This document shows, in pieces, positions 10,497 to 18,562 of a stretch of 64,000 bases of DNA. The notes under the pieces were generated by a model, which did no database searches, had not been told where the DNA came from, and worked only from the letters and a program-made list of their open reading frames with translations. The position numbers and the translations under genes are program-made. This DNA is from Nocardioides thalensis. Its GTDB lineage: Bacteria > Actinomycetota > Actinomycetes > Propionibacteriales > Nocardioidaceae. Position 1 is the first letter of the stretch; each line of letters opens with the position of its first letter. The stretch spans positions 930,001-994,000 of the forward strand of contig NZ_JACCFP010000001.1 in assembly GCF_013410655.1 (NCBI RefSeq), in the 5' to 3' direction.

Positions 10497-11901
10497 CGAG
10501 CTCCTCCAGGCCGAGCCGGTGGTCGGCGACGGCGCCGATCAGGTCCTCGTCGTGGGTCACCAGCAGCAGCGCGCAGTCGGTCTCCGCGAGCTCGGTCATC
10601 AGGCAGTCGGTCGTCACCTCCTGGGTGACGAGGTCGAGCCGCGACGTCGCCTCGTCGGCCAGCAGGAGCGCGGGCCCGGTGACCATCGCGCGGACGATCG
10701 CCAGCCGTTGCAGCTCCCCGCCCGACACCTGCCCGGGCCGCCGCGCGAGCAGCTCCTCCGGGATCGCCACGCGCTCCAGCAGGCGGCTGAAGCGTCCGGC
10801 CGGTACGTCGTGCCGCCGCAGCGTGTCGCCGATCGCTGTTCCGAGCGCGACCCGGCGCGGGAACGACAAGGCCGGCTCCTGGTAGAGCTTCTGCACCCGC
10901 CCGGGGGTGAGGGACGGTCCGTGGTGGACCGTGCCGCGGTCGGGCCGGGTCAGCCGCAGCAGCACGTTGCCGAGCGTCGTCTTGCCGACGCCGCTCGGTC
11001 CGCTGATGGCCCAGCGCTCGCCGGCGCGCACCTCGATCGCGACGTCCTCGAAGAGCGTGCGGTCGCCGTACGACTTGGAGAGGGCGGTGGCCGACAGCAC
11101 CGGCTCGCCGTCGGCCGGGGGAGCGGTCTCTCTCATCCAGGGGAACCGCCAGCGGGCGGGCTCGGCCGCGAGGAGGCGCCGCGTGTAGTCGTGCTGCGGG
11201 GTCTGCAGCACCGTCGCGGCCGGCCCGCGCTCCACGACCGACGCGTCCTGCATGACCAGCACCTCGCCGCCCAGCCGGCGCGCAAGGCGCAGGTCGTGGG
11301 TGATCGTCAGCAGCACGGCGTCGCCGTCGACGTGGTCGGCCAGCAGGTCCGCCAGCCGGTCCACCGCAGCCGCGTCGAGGCCCTTCGACGGCTCGTCGAC
11401 GAGGAGCACCCGGGCGCCGCCCACGGTCGTCGCGGCGTACGCCACCCGCTGCGCCATGCCGCCGGACAGCGTGTGCGGGAACGACCGCGCGGCGTCGCGC
11501 AGCCCCACCCGCGCGAGGGCGGTCTCGGCGAGGGCGGCCGAGCGCCGGTCGCGCGGCGGGTGGTCCAGCACGCCCTCGGCGACCTGGTCGCGCACCCGCA
11601 TCGTCGGGTCGAGGGCGAGCATCGGCTCCTGCGGCAGCAGCGCGAGCTCCCGTCCCCACGCCGTACGGCGGGCCCGGCGGTCGGCGAGGTCGAAGCGGGT
11701 GCTGCCGACCGTCAGCGCGCCGGTCACCTCGAGCTCGGGCGCGATCGTCCCCATCACCGCGTGGGCGAGCAGCGACTTGCCCGAGCCGCTCTCCCCGACG
11801 ATGGTCAGCGGCTGGCCGGGCGCCGCGGTGAGGTCGGCGACGTCGACGAGCACGCGCCCGCCGCTGCGCACCACGAGGCGTTCGATGGTCAGGCCGTTCA
11901 T
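10483..11901 (-). CDS. Fused two-domain oligopeptide/nickel-type ABC ATPase (DppD-DppF-like)
   Basis: A 472-residue protein that joins the two ATPases usually encoded separately in Dpp/Opp/Nik systems. Domain 1 has Walker A GESGSGKS, signature LSGGMAQR and Walker B VLLVDEPSKGLD; domain 2 has GPSGVGKT, signature VSGGELQR and LLLADEATSRLD. ATG 11901 overlaps the permease stop as ATGA. It ends the four-gene operon beginning at 15225 and converges on the ROK gene. The usual C-terminal Fe-S cysteine motif of peptide ATPases is not obvious in either half. Confidence 0.88.
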   Translation of the reverse strand: MNGLTIERLVVRSGGRVLVDVADLTAAPGQPLTIVGESGSGKSLLAHAVMGTIAPELEVTGALTVGSTRFDLADRRARRTAWGRELALLPQEPMLALDPTMRVRDQVAEGVLDHPPRDRRSAALAETALARVGLRDAARSFPHTLSGGMAQRVAYAATTVGGARVLLVDEPSKGLDAAAVDRLADLLADHVDGDAVLLTITHDLRLARRLGGEVLVMQDASVVERGPAATVLQTPQHDYTRRLLAAEPARWRFPWMRETAPPADGEPVLSATALSKSYGDRTLFEDVAIEVRAGERWAISGPSGVGKTTLGNVLLRLTRPDRGTVHHGPSLTPGRVQKLYQEPALSFPRRVALGTAIGDTLRRHDVPAGRFSRLLERVAIPEELLARRPGQVSGGELQRLAIVRAMVTGPALLLADEATSRLDLVTQEVTTDCLMTELAETDCALLLVTHDEDLIGAVADHRLGLEELVSRP

Positions 11902-12728
11902 GCGTCCTCCGTCCGGCGCAGCCCGAGGAAGCACACGGTCAGCAGGAAGAGGACCGCGACCGGTGCGAGCGACATCCAGGGCGCGACGTCGTAGTAGGGG
12001 AAGGACTCGGTGATCATCAGGCCGAGCTCCGCGCGCGGCGGCTCCAGCCCGACCTTCACGAACCCGAGGGTGGACATGGCGAGGATCGAGGTGACCATGC
12101 CGAGCGACGCAAGCGTGGTCAGCGCGGGCCGCAGCTCGGGCCAGAGGTGCCGCCGGACGACGTGCCACGGCCCGAGCCGGAGCAACCCCGCCACCTCGAC
12201 AGCCGGCGAGCCGAGCACCAGCGCGGCGCGGGCCCGGACCACCCGGAAGTACTCGACCCACTGCGCCACCGCGAGCCCGACGTAGAGCGTCCACAGGTCG
12301 CCGTCGGACAGTGCGGCGACGAGCAGCACGATGAGCAGCGCGGGGAGGGCGACGAACACCTCGGACACCGACCGCAGGACGGCGTCGACCCACCCGCCCC
12401 GCCAGGCGGCCAGCACGCCGCTCGCCGTACCGATCACCAGCGCGGTCGCGACGCAGAGCGCCGCGAGCACGAGGGAGAGCCGGGTGGCGTGCGCCAGCCG
12501 GGAGACCACGCTGCGGCCGTAGTCGTCGCGGCCCAACGGCTCCGCGAGTGACGGCGCCTCGAGGAACCGGTCGAGCGACTGCGCCGCCGGGTCGCCCAGC
12601 ACGAACGGCCCGACCAGCGCGAACAGCACGAGCGCGACGAGGACGCCGGCACACAGGCGCCGCGCCAGTCCCGCCGTACGACGTCCGCGGCGTTGTGTCG
12701 TGGGCGCGAGATCGAGGATCGCGGTCAT
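11898..12728 (-). CDS. Peptide/nickel-type ABC permease (DppC-like)
   Basis: A 276-residue inner-membrane permease of the BPD_transp_1 family. It shows the DppC-type opening with LGRDDYGRSVVSRL after the first membrane segment, then several helices and the EAA-type loop region VEVAGLLRLGPWHVVRRHLW. Overlapping ATGA junctions on both sides couple it to the DppB-like permease and the fused ATPase. It forms half of the membrane channel for the ligand bound by the lipoprotein at 13675-15225. Confidence 0.88.
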   Translation of the reverse strand: MTAILDLAPTTQRRGRRTAGLARRLCAGVLVALVLFALVGPFVLGDPAAQSLDRFLEAPSLAEPLGRDDYGRSVVSRLAHATRLSLVLAALCVATALVIGTASGVLAAWRGGWVDAVLRSVSEVFVALPALLIVLLVAALSDGDLWTLYVGLAVAQWVEYFRVVRARAALVLGSPAVEVAGLLRLGPWHVVRRHLWPELRPALTTLASLGMVTSILAMSTLGFVKVGLEPPRAELGLMITESFPYYDVAPWMSLAPVAVLFLLTVCFLGLRRTEDA

Positions 12729-13678
12729 GCCGCCACCTCCGACCGCCGCGGCCGCGGGTCGAGCCAGAGGACGGCGACGTCCACCAGCGTGTTGACCGCG
12801 ACGATGAGCAGGGCGAGGACGAGCGCGCTGGCCTGGAGGACGGGGATGTCGCGCCAGAACACGGCGTGCACGAGCGCGTGACCCAGGCCCTGCCAGGAGA
12901 AGAGGCTCTCGACCACCACGACGCCCTCGACCAGCACCACGGCCTGGACCCCGAGGTAGGGGACCACGAGAGTCGCGGCGTTGCGGGCGACGTGGCGCGC
13001 CAGCACCAGGCGCTCGGTCAGGCCCTTGGTGCGGGCGAACCGCACGTAGTCGGAGCCGCGCACCTCCACGACCGCGTCCCGGGTGACCCGCGCGATCAGC
13101 CCCGAGAGACCGATCGCGAGGGTCACCGCCGGGAGCACGATCGTCGTCGAGCCTCCGTGTCCGACGGCCGGGAGGAGGCCGAGATGGACGGACAGTAGGA
13201 GGACGAGCAGGAGCCCGAGCAGGAACGGCGGCAGCGCGCGCACGGTTGCGATCCACACGTCGGTGACCCGGTCGACCACGCCGCCCGGGCGCTGCGCCGC
13301 GAGCGTGCCCGCCGCGCCGCCGATCACAATCGCGAGGAGCAGCGCGGCGCCCGCGAGCTGGAGCGTGCCGGCCAGGTAGTAGCCGACCTCCTGGAGCACC
13401 GGGCGGTGCGTGACGAGCGAGTCGCCGAAGTCGAGGCGGACGAGGTCGGAGAGCCACTGTCCGAAGCGCTGCCAGGCGGGGTCGTCGAGGCCGAGCTCGG
13501 CGCGGATGCCGTCCGCGGCCTGGGCGTCGACGAGGTCGTAGCCGTAGCGGCCGGCGGCGATCCGGTAGGCGATGTCGCCCGGCAGCCGGAGCACGACCAG
13601 GAAGCAGAGGGCCGACACCACCACGGCGACGCCGACGGCCTGGAGCGCCCGGCCGGCGAGCAGGCGGCCCAGGCTCAC
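12725..13678 (-). CDS. Peptide/nickel-type ABC permease (DppB-like)
   Basis: A 317-residue BPD_transp_1 permease with an N-terminal helix (residues 14-34), the large DppB-type periplasmic loop and the EAA-like motif region RGSDYVRFARTKGLTERLVL. GTG 13678 overlaps the stop of the binding-protein gene as GTGA. It pairs with the 11898-12728 permease. Sequence alone cannot tell whether the ligand is a peptide, a metal or a metallophore; the Fur-like palindrome before the operon favours a metal link. Confidence 0.88.
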   Translation of the reverse strand: MSLGRLLAGRALQAVGVAVVVSALCFLVVLRLPGDIAYRIAAGRYGYDLVDAQAADGIRAELGLDDPAWQRFGQWLSDLVRLDFGDSLVTHRPVLQEVGYYLAGTLQLAGAALLLAIVIGGAAGTLAAQRPGGVVDRVTDVWIATVRALPPFLLGLLLVLLLSVHLGLLPAVGHGGSTTIVLPAVTLAIGLSGLIARVTRDAVVEVRGSDYVRFARTKGLTERLVLARHVARNAATLVVPYLGVQAVVLVEGVVVVESLFSWQGLGHALVHAVFWRDIPVLQASALVLALLIVAVNTLVDVAVLWLDPRPRRSEVAA

Positions 13679-15225
13679 GACGCCCACTCGACACTCGACA
13701 GGTGCCACGACGTCTCGAGCGGGTCCATGACGAACCCCTCGATCCGGTCGGTGACGGCGGCGTTCATGCGATACCAGGCGACGGGGATGAGCGGCAGCTC
13801 CTCCTGCGCGATCGTGGTGACGGTGGTCCGGAGCTCGGCCGCGCGCTCCTCCGCCGGGCCCCCGAGGAGCTCGTCGACGGCGCGGCTCATGCGCGGGTCG
13901 GACCAGCCGTCGACGCCCCAGTCGGAGCCGGCGGGCGCGAACGTGTCGGCGACGGTGACGAGCGGGTCGGACACGAGCGCGAAGTGCCGGGCGACGAGGG
14001 CGAGCTCGAGGCTGCCGTCCGCGTGCCGCAGCGGCACCTCGCTGGAGTTGGCGACCTCCACGTCGATGTCGACGCCGACCTCCTTGAGGGAGGCCTGGAT
14101 CGCGGTCGCGAGCGCGGGCAGCTCGGGCCGGTCGGGGTAGGTGAGCAGGTTCAGCCGCAGGCGCTCGCCGTCCTTCTCCAGGAAGCCATCCTCGCCCTCG
14201 GACCACCCGGCCGACTCCAGGACCTCCCGCGCCGCCGCGGCGTCGTGCGCCAGCGGTTCGAGGTCGGGCTGGTGCCAGGTGGTGAGCGACGGCGGCATCA
14301 GCTGGGTCGCGGCGAGCTCCTCCTCGCGCAGCACGGCCTCGGCCATCGCTTCGCGGTCGAGACCCATGCTCAGCGCACGGCGTACGTCCGGGTCGCCGAG
14401 CACCGGGTGCTCGCCGTTGACCTTGAGCATGATCGTCCGCGGCTGGAGCGACGACACCAGGCTGACGCCGTCGGTGCCCTCGACGCGCTCGCGGCCCGCG
14501 GGCTCGAGGTGGAACACGACGTCGGCCTGGTCGCTGCTGGCCATCAGCGCCCGCGACTCCGGGCGGGTCACCGTCTGGAAGCTGATGTGCTCGACCTCGG
14601 GCGGCGTGCCGCGCCAGTCGTCGTACCGCTCGACCTCGATCGAGCCGGGGAGCTCGACGTGCTCGATCCGGTAGGGGCCGGACCCGATCAGCTCGGTGAC
14701 GTGGCCGTCCTCGTCGTACGACGCCGGCGCCAGGATCATCGCGCTGTAGTGCGTGAGCACCGCCGGGAGCGTGAGGTAGCGCTCGGTGAGGTCGAAGCGG
14801 ACGCCCGTCTCCGTGGCCACGATCTGCTCGACGGGGATGGTCGCGAGCGGGCTCGCCTCGTCGGAGCGGGCGGTCTCGAGGGCGGCGACGGCGGCGTCCG
14901 GGGTGACCGGCGTGCCGTCGTGGAAGGTGGCGCCCTCGACGAGCTCGAACGTCCACGACCGGCCACCGCGCGAGGACGACCATTCGGCGGCGAGCCCGGG
15001 GACGAGCTCGCCCTCGACGTCGGCGGTGACGAGGGTCTCGGCGACCTCGAGCCGGGTGAAGAACCCGCTGGTCGCCGTCGGCTCGAGGCTGTGGATCTCG
15101 AACGGGCCGACGATCCGGAGGGTGTCGGACCCGCCTCCGGGCTCGGCCGGCGCCGAGCAGCCCGGGGCCAGCCCGAGCACCATCGCCACTGTCACTGCTG
15201 CGCCTGCGCGCCGATACCTACGCAT
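13675..15225 (-). CDS. Peptide/nickel-type ABC substrate-binding lipoprotein (SBP family 5)
   Basis: A 516-residue solute-binding lipoprotein. ATG 15225 gives a clean signal peptide with lipobox LAPGC (Cys23). SBP_bac_5 features follow: LEPTATSGFFTRLEVAETL, FELVEGATFHDGTPVTPDA, and the later RRALSMGLDREAMAE. A purine-rich site (GAGGAAGG) precedes the start. It is the first gene of the operon 10483-15225. A 15-bp Fur-family-type palindrome lies 38 bp upstream, so metal-dependent repression is likely, which would fit zinc, iron or nickel chelate uptake rather than bulk peptide import. Confidence 0.9.
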   Translation of the reverse strand: MRRYRRAGAAVTVAMVLGLAPGCSAPAEPGGGSDTLRIVGPFEIHSLEPTATSGFFTRLEVAETLVTADVEGELVPGLAAEWSSSRGGRSWTFELVEGATFHDGTPVTPDAAVAALETARSDEASPLATIPVEQIVATETGVRFDLTERYLTLPAVLTHYSAMILAPASYDEDGHVTELIGSGPYRIEHVELPGSIEVERYDDWRGTPPEVEHISFQTVTRPESRALMASSDQADVVFHLEPAGRERVEGTDGVSLVSSLQPRTIMLKVNGEHPVLGDPDVRRALSMGLDREAMAEAVLREEELAATQLMPPSLTTWHQPDLEPLAHDAAAAREVLESAGWSEGEDGFLEKDGERLRLNLLTYPDRPELPALATAIQASLKEVGVDIDVEVANSSEVPLRHADGSLELALVARHFALVSDPLVTVADTFAPAGSDWGVDGWSDPRMSRAVDELLGGPAEERAAELRTTVTTIAQEELPLIPVAWYRMNAAVTDRIEGFVMDPLETSWHLSSVEWAS

Positions 15226-15262
15226 CTCGAACCTTCCTCGGGGAGTGATGCGAGGAAGATAA

Positions 15263-15277
15263 TGAGAACCGTTCTCA
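15263..15277. promoter_or_regulatory. Fur/Zur-type 7-1-7 palindromic operator
   Basis: TGAGAAC-C-GTTCTCA is a perfect 7-1-7 inverted repeat, the classic geometry of Fur-family boxes (TGAtAAT-n-ATTaTCA). It sits 38 bp before the lipoprotein start, where it would overlap the core promoter, and 59 bp before the plus-strand gene at 15336. Which family member (Zur, Fur, Nur) binds is not decidable from this window. Confidence 0.7.
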
Positions 15278-15335
15278 AAAGTCGAGCCGGCGGCACGGAC
15301 GGGTGTCCGTGGTGTGCGGCACACTCGGGGCCGTG

Positions 15336-15710
15336 GTGGATCGACCGGACGTGCCGCTGGCCTGGGTGGAGCGGCTGCGGCGGATCATGAGCCGCTTCCC
15401 CGAGTGCCGCGAATACGTGCCGTGGACCGGCGTCAGCTGGCGGGTCGGCTCGGCGACGGTGGCGCACGTCTTCGGGGGAGAGGACCAGCTGTTCCGCATC
15501 ACGTTCCGCGCCGAGCCCGACGAGGTGATCGCGTTCGAGCACATGGGCGCGCCGTACTTCCGCAACGGCTGGGGTGGCAACTCGGTCGGCATGCTCCTCG
15601 ACGACGACACCGACTGGGACGAGCTCGCCGAGCTGCTCACCGACTCGTTCTGCATCCAGGCGCCGCAGCGGCTGGCCGAGCAGGTGGAGCGACCCGGTGT
15701 GACAGGCTGA
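15336..15710 (+). CDS. MmcQ/YjbR-family protein
   Basis: About 124 residues of the MmcQ/YjbR double-wing DNA-binding-like fold. Conserved-looking features are RIMSRFPECREYVPWTG, then FRITFRAEPDEV and the C-terminal DELAELLTDSFCIQAPQRL. The start is uncertain: GTG 15336 is preferred over GTG 15303 because family members start shortly before the first helix. It heads a tight plus-strand run (gaps of 2-6 bp) with an SDR, a maltokinase-cap-like protein, an NTF2-like protein and a VOC pseudogene. Biological role unknown in the family. Confidence 0.8.
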   Translation: MDRPDVPLAWVERLRRIMSRFPECREYVPWTGVSWRVGSATVAHVFGGEDQLFRITFRAEPDEVIAFEHMGAPYFRNGWGGNSVGMLLDDDTDWDELAELLTDSFCIQAPQRLAEQVERPGVTG

Positions 15711-15715
15711 GCCGC

Positions 15716-16522
15716 ATGTTGGTGGTGGGCAAGGTCTGGGTCGTCACGGGCGCCGGCAGCGGCATGGGGCGCGAGCTGGTGCGCGAGCTCATCGCCCGCG
15801 GCGGCCGGGTCGCGGCGGTCGACCGCAGCGAGGCCGGTCTCGCCGGTACGGCGGAGCTCGTCGACACCACCCGGCTCACGACCCACGTCGTCGACATCAC
15901 CGACCGCGACGCCGTCGCCGCCCTGCCCGACGAGGTCGAGGCCGCTCACGGAGCGATCGACGGCCTGATCAACAACGCCGGCATCATCCAGCCGTTCGTG
16001 CCCGTGATCGACCTCGCCGACGACGACATCGAGCGGGTCATGGAGATCAACTTCAACGGCACGCTCCGGATGAGCCGTGCGTTCCTGCCGCGGCTCATCG
16101 GCCGGCCGGAGGCGCACCTGGTCAACGTGTCCAGCATGGGCGGGTTCTTCCCGTTCCCCGGCCAGTCGATCTACGGCGCCAGCAAGGCGGCGGTCAAGCT
16201 GCTCTCCGAGGGCCTGTACGCCGAGCTGCTCGACACCGGCGTGCGGGTGTCCGTCGTCTTCCCGGGCGCGATCAACACCCAGATCACCGCCAACTCCGGC
16301 GTCGACCAGCCGGTCGCGAGCGAGGACGACGCCAAGGTGCCGATGACCTCACCGGAGAAGGCCGCGCGCATCATCGTCGACGGCATCCAGCGGGATCGGC
16401 TGCACATCCACGTGGGCCGCGACGCCCAGCTGATGAGCCTCGCGATCAAGGTGGCGCCCCGGGCCGCGATCCGACTCGTGAAGAGGGCGATGGCGAAGCG
16501 CCTCGCACCTGAGGCAGTCTGA
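15716..16522 (+). CDS. Short-chain dehydrogenase/reductase
   Basis: A 268-residue classical SDR. The cofactor motif TGAGSGMGRE begins near residue 12, NNAGIIQP follows near residue 82, and the catalytic serine region VNVSSMGG and YGASKAA supply the Ser-Tyr-Lys triad. The frame is open far upstream, but ATG 15716 starts just before the Rossmann strand and five bases after the previous stop. Substrate unknown; the basic C-terminus (KRAMAKRL) could associate with membranes. Cytosolic NAD(P)-dependent oxidoreductase. Confidence 0.9.
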   Translation: MLVVGKVWVVTGAGSGMGRELVRELIARGGRVAAVDRSEAGLAGTAELVDTTRLTTHVVDITDRDAVAALPDEVEAAHGAIDGLINNAGIIQPFVPVIDLADDDIERVMEINFNGTLRMSRAFLPRLIGRPEAHLVNVSSMGGFFPFPGQSIYGASKAAVKLLSEGLYAELLDTGVRVSVVFPGAINTQITANSGVDQPVASEDDAKVPMTSPEKAARIIVDGIQRDRLHIHVGRDAQLMSLAIKVAPRAAIRLVKRAMAKRLAPEAV

Positions 16523-16526
16523 CCCC

Positions 16527-17063
16527 ATGGCGACGATCTACAGCACCGCGACCATCAAGCCGACGAAGACCGAGATCCTCGAGCAGATCTGCGGCGGTCC
16601 CGTCGACGTGCTCGGCACCTACCGCTTCGACGACCCCGACGGCGAGGTCGGCATCGAGGCGTTCGTCGTCGCGAAGGATGGCGCCACGCGGCACGTCGTA
16701 CTCACCTATCGCGGAGCGCCGCTCGAAGGGGCCGAGTCGCACCTGGTGACGACGATGGAGCACTCCGAGCTCGGCGACCGCTGGATCTACGACGGCCTCG
16801 CCGACCCGGTCGCGGTCGGCTGCTTCCGCCGCGCCCTCCTGCGCGAGCAGACCCAGGCGTCGCTCGAGCTCTACGACGGTGACAAGCAGGTCGCCGTACG
16901 CGAGCCGTCGATCCGCCTGTCGGTGCTGGACGGCGAGCCCGTCGACGACCTCGCGTCGCTCACCATCGCGACCGACCTCGACGCCGCGCCCGTTGACGTG
17001 GTGGGTCCGCGGCTCCAGGCGAGCTGGGACGGCGGCGAGGCCGTCGTCGCCGGCCTGGGCTGA
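16527..17063 (+). CDS. Maltokinase N-terminal cap-like protein (standalone)
   Basis: A 178-residue protein resembling the N-terminal cap domain of mycobacterial maltokinase without any kinase domain. The opening IYSTATIKPTKTEILEQI and the following GTYRFDDPDGEVGIEAFVV match the cap pattern, and HLVTTMEHSELGDRWIYDGL completes it. Such isolated domains are widespread in actinobacteria with no known role. It starts four bases after the SDR stop and ends six bases before the NTF2-like gene, so it is part of the same operon. Confidence 0.7.
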   Translation: MATIYSTATIKPTKTEILEQICGGPVDVLGTYRFDDPDGEVGIEAFVVAKDGATRHVVLTYRGAPLEGAESHLVTTMEHSELGDRWIYDGLADPVAVGCFRRALLREQTQASLELYDGDKQVAVREPSIRLSVLDGEPVDDLASLTIATDLDAAPVDVVGPRLQASWDGGEAVVAGLG

Positions 17064-17069
17064 GCGCCG

Positions 17070-17480
17070 ATGCCGACCCCCGACTTCCGCGCCGCCGTCG
17101 AGGCGCGCGACCTCGACGCGATGACCGCGCTCCTCGCCGACGACGTGGTCTTCCGCAGCCCGGTCGCCCACAAGCCCTACGAGGGCAGGCCGATCGTGGC
17201 CGCGATCCTCGCCAACGTGATCGAGGTCTTCGAGGACTTCCGCTACGTCCGCGAGCTCCACGACGACGCCGGCCACGCGCTCGTCTTCGAGGCGAAGGTG
17301 GGCGACCTGTCGCTCACCGGCTGCGACTTCCTCGAGTACGACGACCGCGGCCTGATCACCGACCTGATGGTCATGGTCCGCCCCCTGCGCGCGGCCGAGG
17401 CGCTCGCCGCCGCGATGGGCGCCCGCTTCGACGGGATCGTCGAGATGGCCGCGCAGCTCGCGGGCAGCGACGCGCACTGA
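17070..17480 (+). CDS. NTF2-like (SnoaL-type) protein
   Basis: A 136-residue nuclear-transport-factor-2-like cone fold. The pattern of an N-terminal helix (FRAAVEARDLDAMTALLADD), the strand VVFRSPVAHKPYEG and the late strand TGCDFLEYDDRGLITDL is typical of SnoaL-like domains. No catalytic residues can be named. It is the intact copy of a duplicated gene: bases 17082-17480 recur almost unchanged from 22180 onward. It lies two bases before the broken VOC gene. Confidence 0.8.
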   Translation: MPTPDFRAAVEARDLDAMTALLADDVVFRSPVAHKPYEGRPIVAAILANVIEVFEDFRYVRELHDDAGHALVFEAKVGDLSLTGCDFLEYDDRGLITDLMVMVRPLRAAEALAAAMGARFDGIVEMAAQLAGSDAH

Positions 17481-17603
17481 CCGTGCGCCTCGACCTGGTG
17501 TCGCTGATCGTCGACGACTACGACCCCGCGGTCGACTTCTTCGTCTCCGTCCTCGGCTTCACCCTCGCCGAGGACGAGCCCTCCACGACCACCGACGGCC
17601 GCC
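17082..17603 (+). repeat. Segmental duplication, copy A (partner 22180-22701)
   Basis: This 522-bp stretch covers most of the NTF2-like gene and the first third of the VOC gene. It aligns without gaps to 22180-22701 at a constant offset of 5,098 bp; by eye I count about 35 mismatches. Copy A keeps the NTF2 reading frame intact. Confidence 0.9.
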
Positions 17604-17873
17604 CGAAGCGCTGGGTCGTCGTGCGGCCGGAGGACGGCGGGACCGGGATCGTGCTCGCTCGTGCGGACGGGACCGAGCAGAAGGCCGCCGTGGGTCAGCA
17701 GTTCGCCGGGCCGGGTCGGGCTGTTCCTGCGGGTGGACGACTTCGACGCGACCTTGGACCGGATCACTGGCGCCGGGTGCGAGGTCATTCGCCCTGCCCG
17801 AAGAGAGGCGTACGGGCAGGTCAGCGTGTTCCGCGACCCGTGGGGGAACCTCTGGGATCTGCTGTCGTCGTAG
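17483..17873 (+). pseudogene. VOC/glyoxalase-like gene with single-base frameshift
   Basis: The first part (from GTG 17483) encodes LDLVSLIVDDYDPAVDFFV and LARADGTEQKAAVGQQFAG, a typical VOC first half. Near 17710 an extra G in GCCGGGCCGGG shifts the frame; the second half (GRVGLFLRVDDFDATLDRI, then VSVFRDPWGNLWDLL) continues in another frame to the TAG at 17871-17873. Rejoined, the product is an ordinary single-domain VOC protein of about 130 residues. Either a recent mutation or a sequencing error in a G-run. Confidence 0.85.
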
Positions 17874-18562
17874 CTGGAGGGCGGCCGGGTCCTGTCAACC
17901 GCCCAGAATGACGCACGGCATCGTCGCCGACTCAATATCTTCCTCGCCGTTCGCGTACGGACCGCTAGGTTCCAATGTGGTTAACGAGCTGTCGTTCGTT
18001 TCAGATCTACCCGAACCTATGGTCGAGGTCATGGTTCACCGGGCTCCGCCAGGGCTGAGTCCGCGCGGGGCTCGCCAAGTGGCATGTATCCGCGTCATGC
18101 TCTCCCAATGGTCGTCCAGCCAGTCTTCTGCCTACATGCGATCCAACTGGGGTAGAGCACGCTGGAACGAGCGCCGGACTCCTTGGGACAGCGCGTAGCC
18201 CACAGGCGGCTGCCGGCCTCCTGGTCCATCTGCAAGATCGCCATCGCGACGAGGACGAGGGAGTGCGCGACCTTTATAGACCAAGGTAGAGCGGCGAAGT
18301 CCGTCCATGTGCTCATCGATGACGAGCGAGTCGGCTTGCAGATAGACTTTGCGTTGCTGCGAGTCCGCAGGGAGCTGGTTGGCTTTCCCAGGTGGAGGCC
18401 GATGGGCGCGATGCCCTGACGATCAGCGGATCTGCGGGCGCAGCCGAGGCGCGGCAATACACCCCTAGAAGGTAGTGCCCTCGGTAGTTGCCCGAGTTGG
18501 AGCGCCGTCCCCCCGGTGGCCAGGACCGTCAAGGAACAGCCCTTGCCGGGGGGACACGCCTT
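17874..18562. other. No supported gene; degraded accessory DNA
   Basis: Only short open frames with unconvincing translations are present on both strands (for example 18095-18532 minus, 17908-18198 plus). Base composition is less GC-rich than the flanking core genes. A weak GGGCGG/CCGCCC inverted repeat at 17879-17904 follows the VOC pseudogene and might terminate the upstream operon. Confidence 0.5.

Noticed and set aside
18095..18532. Minus-strand frame of 145 residues
   Set aside because: No recognisable fold, no ribosome site, and part of a stretch with short frames on both strands; too weak to call a gene.
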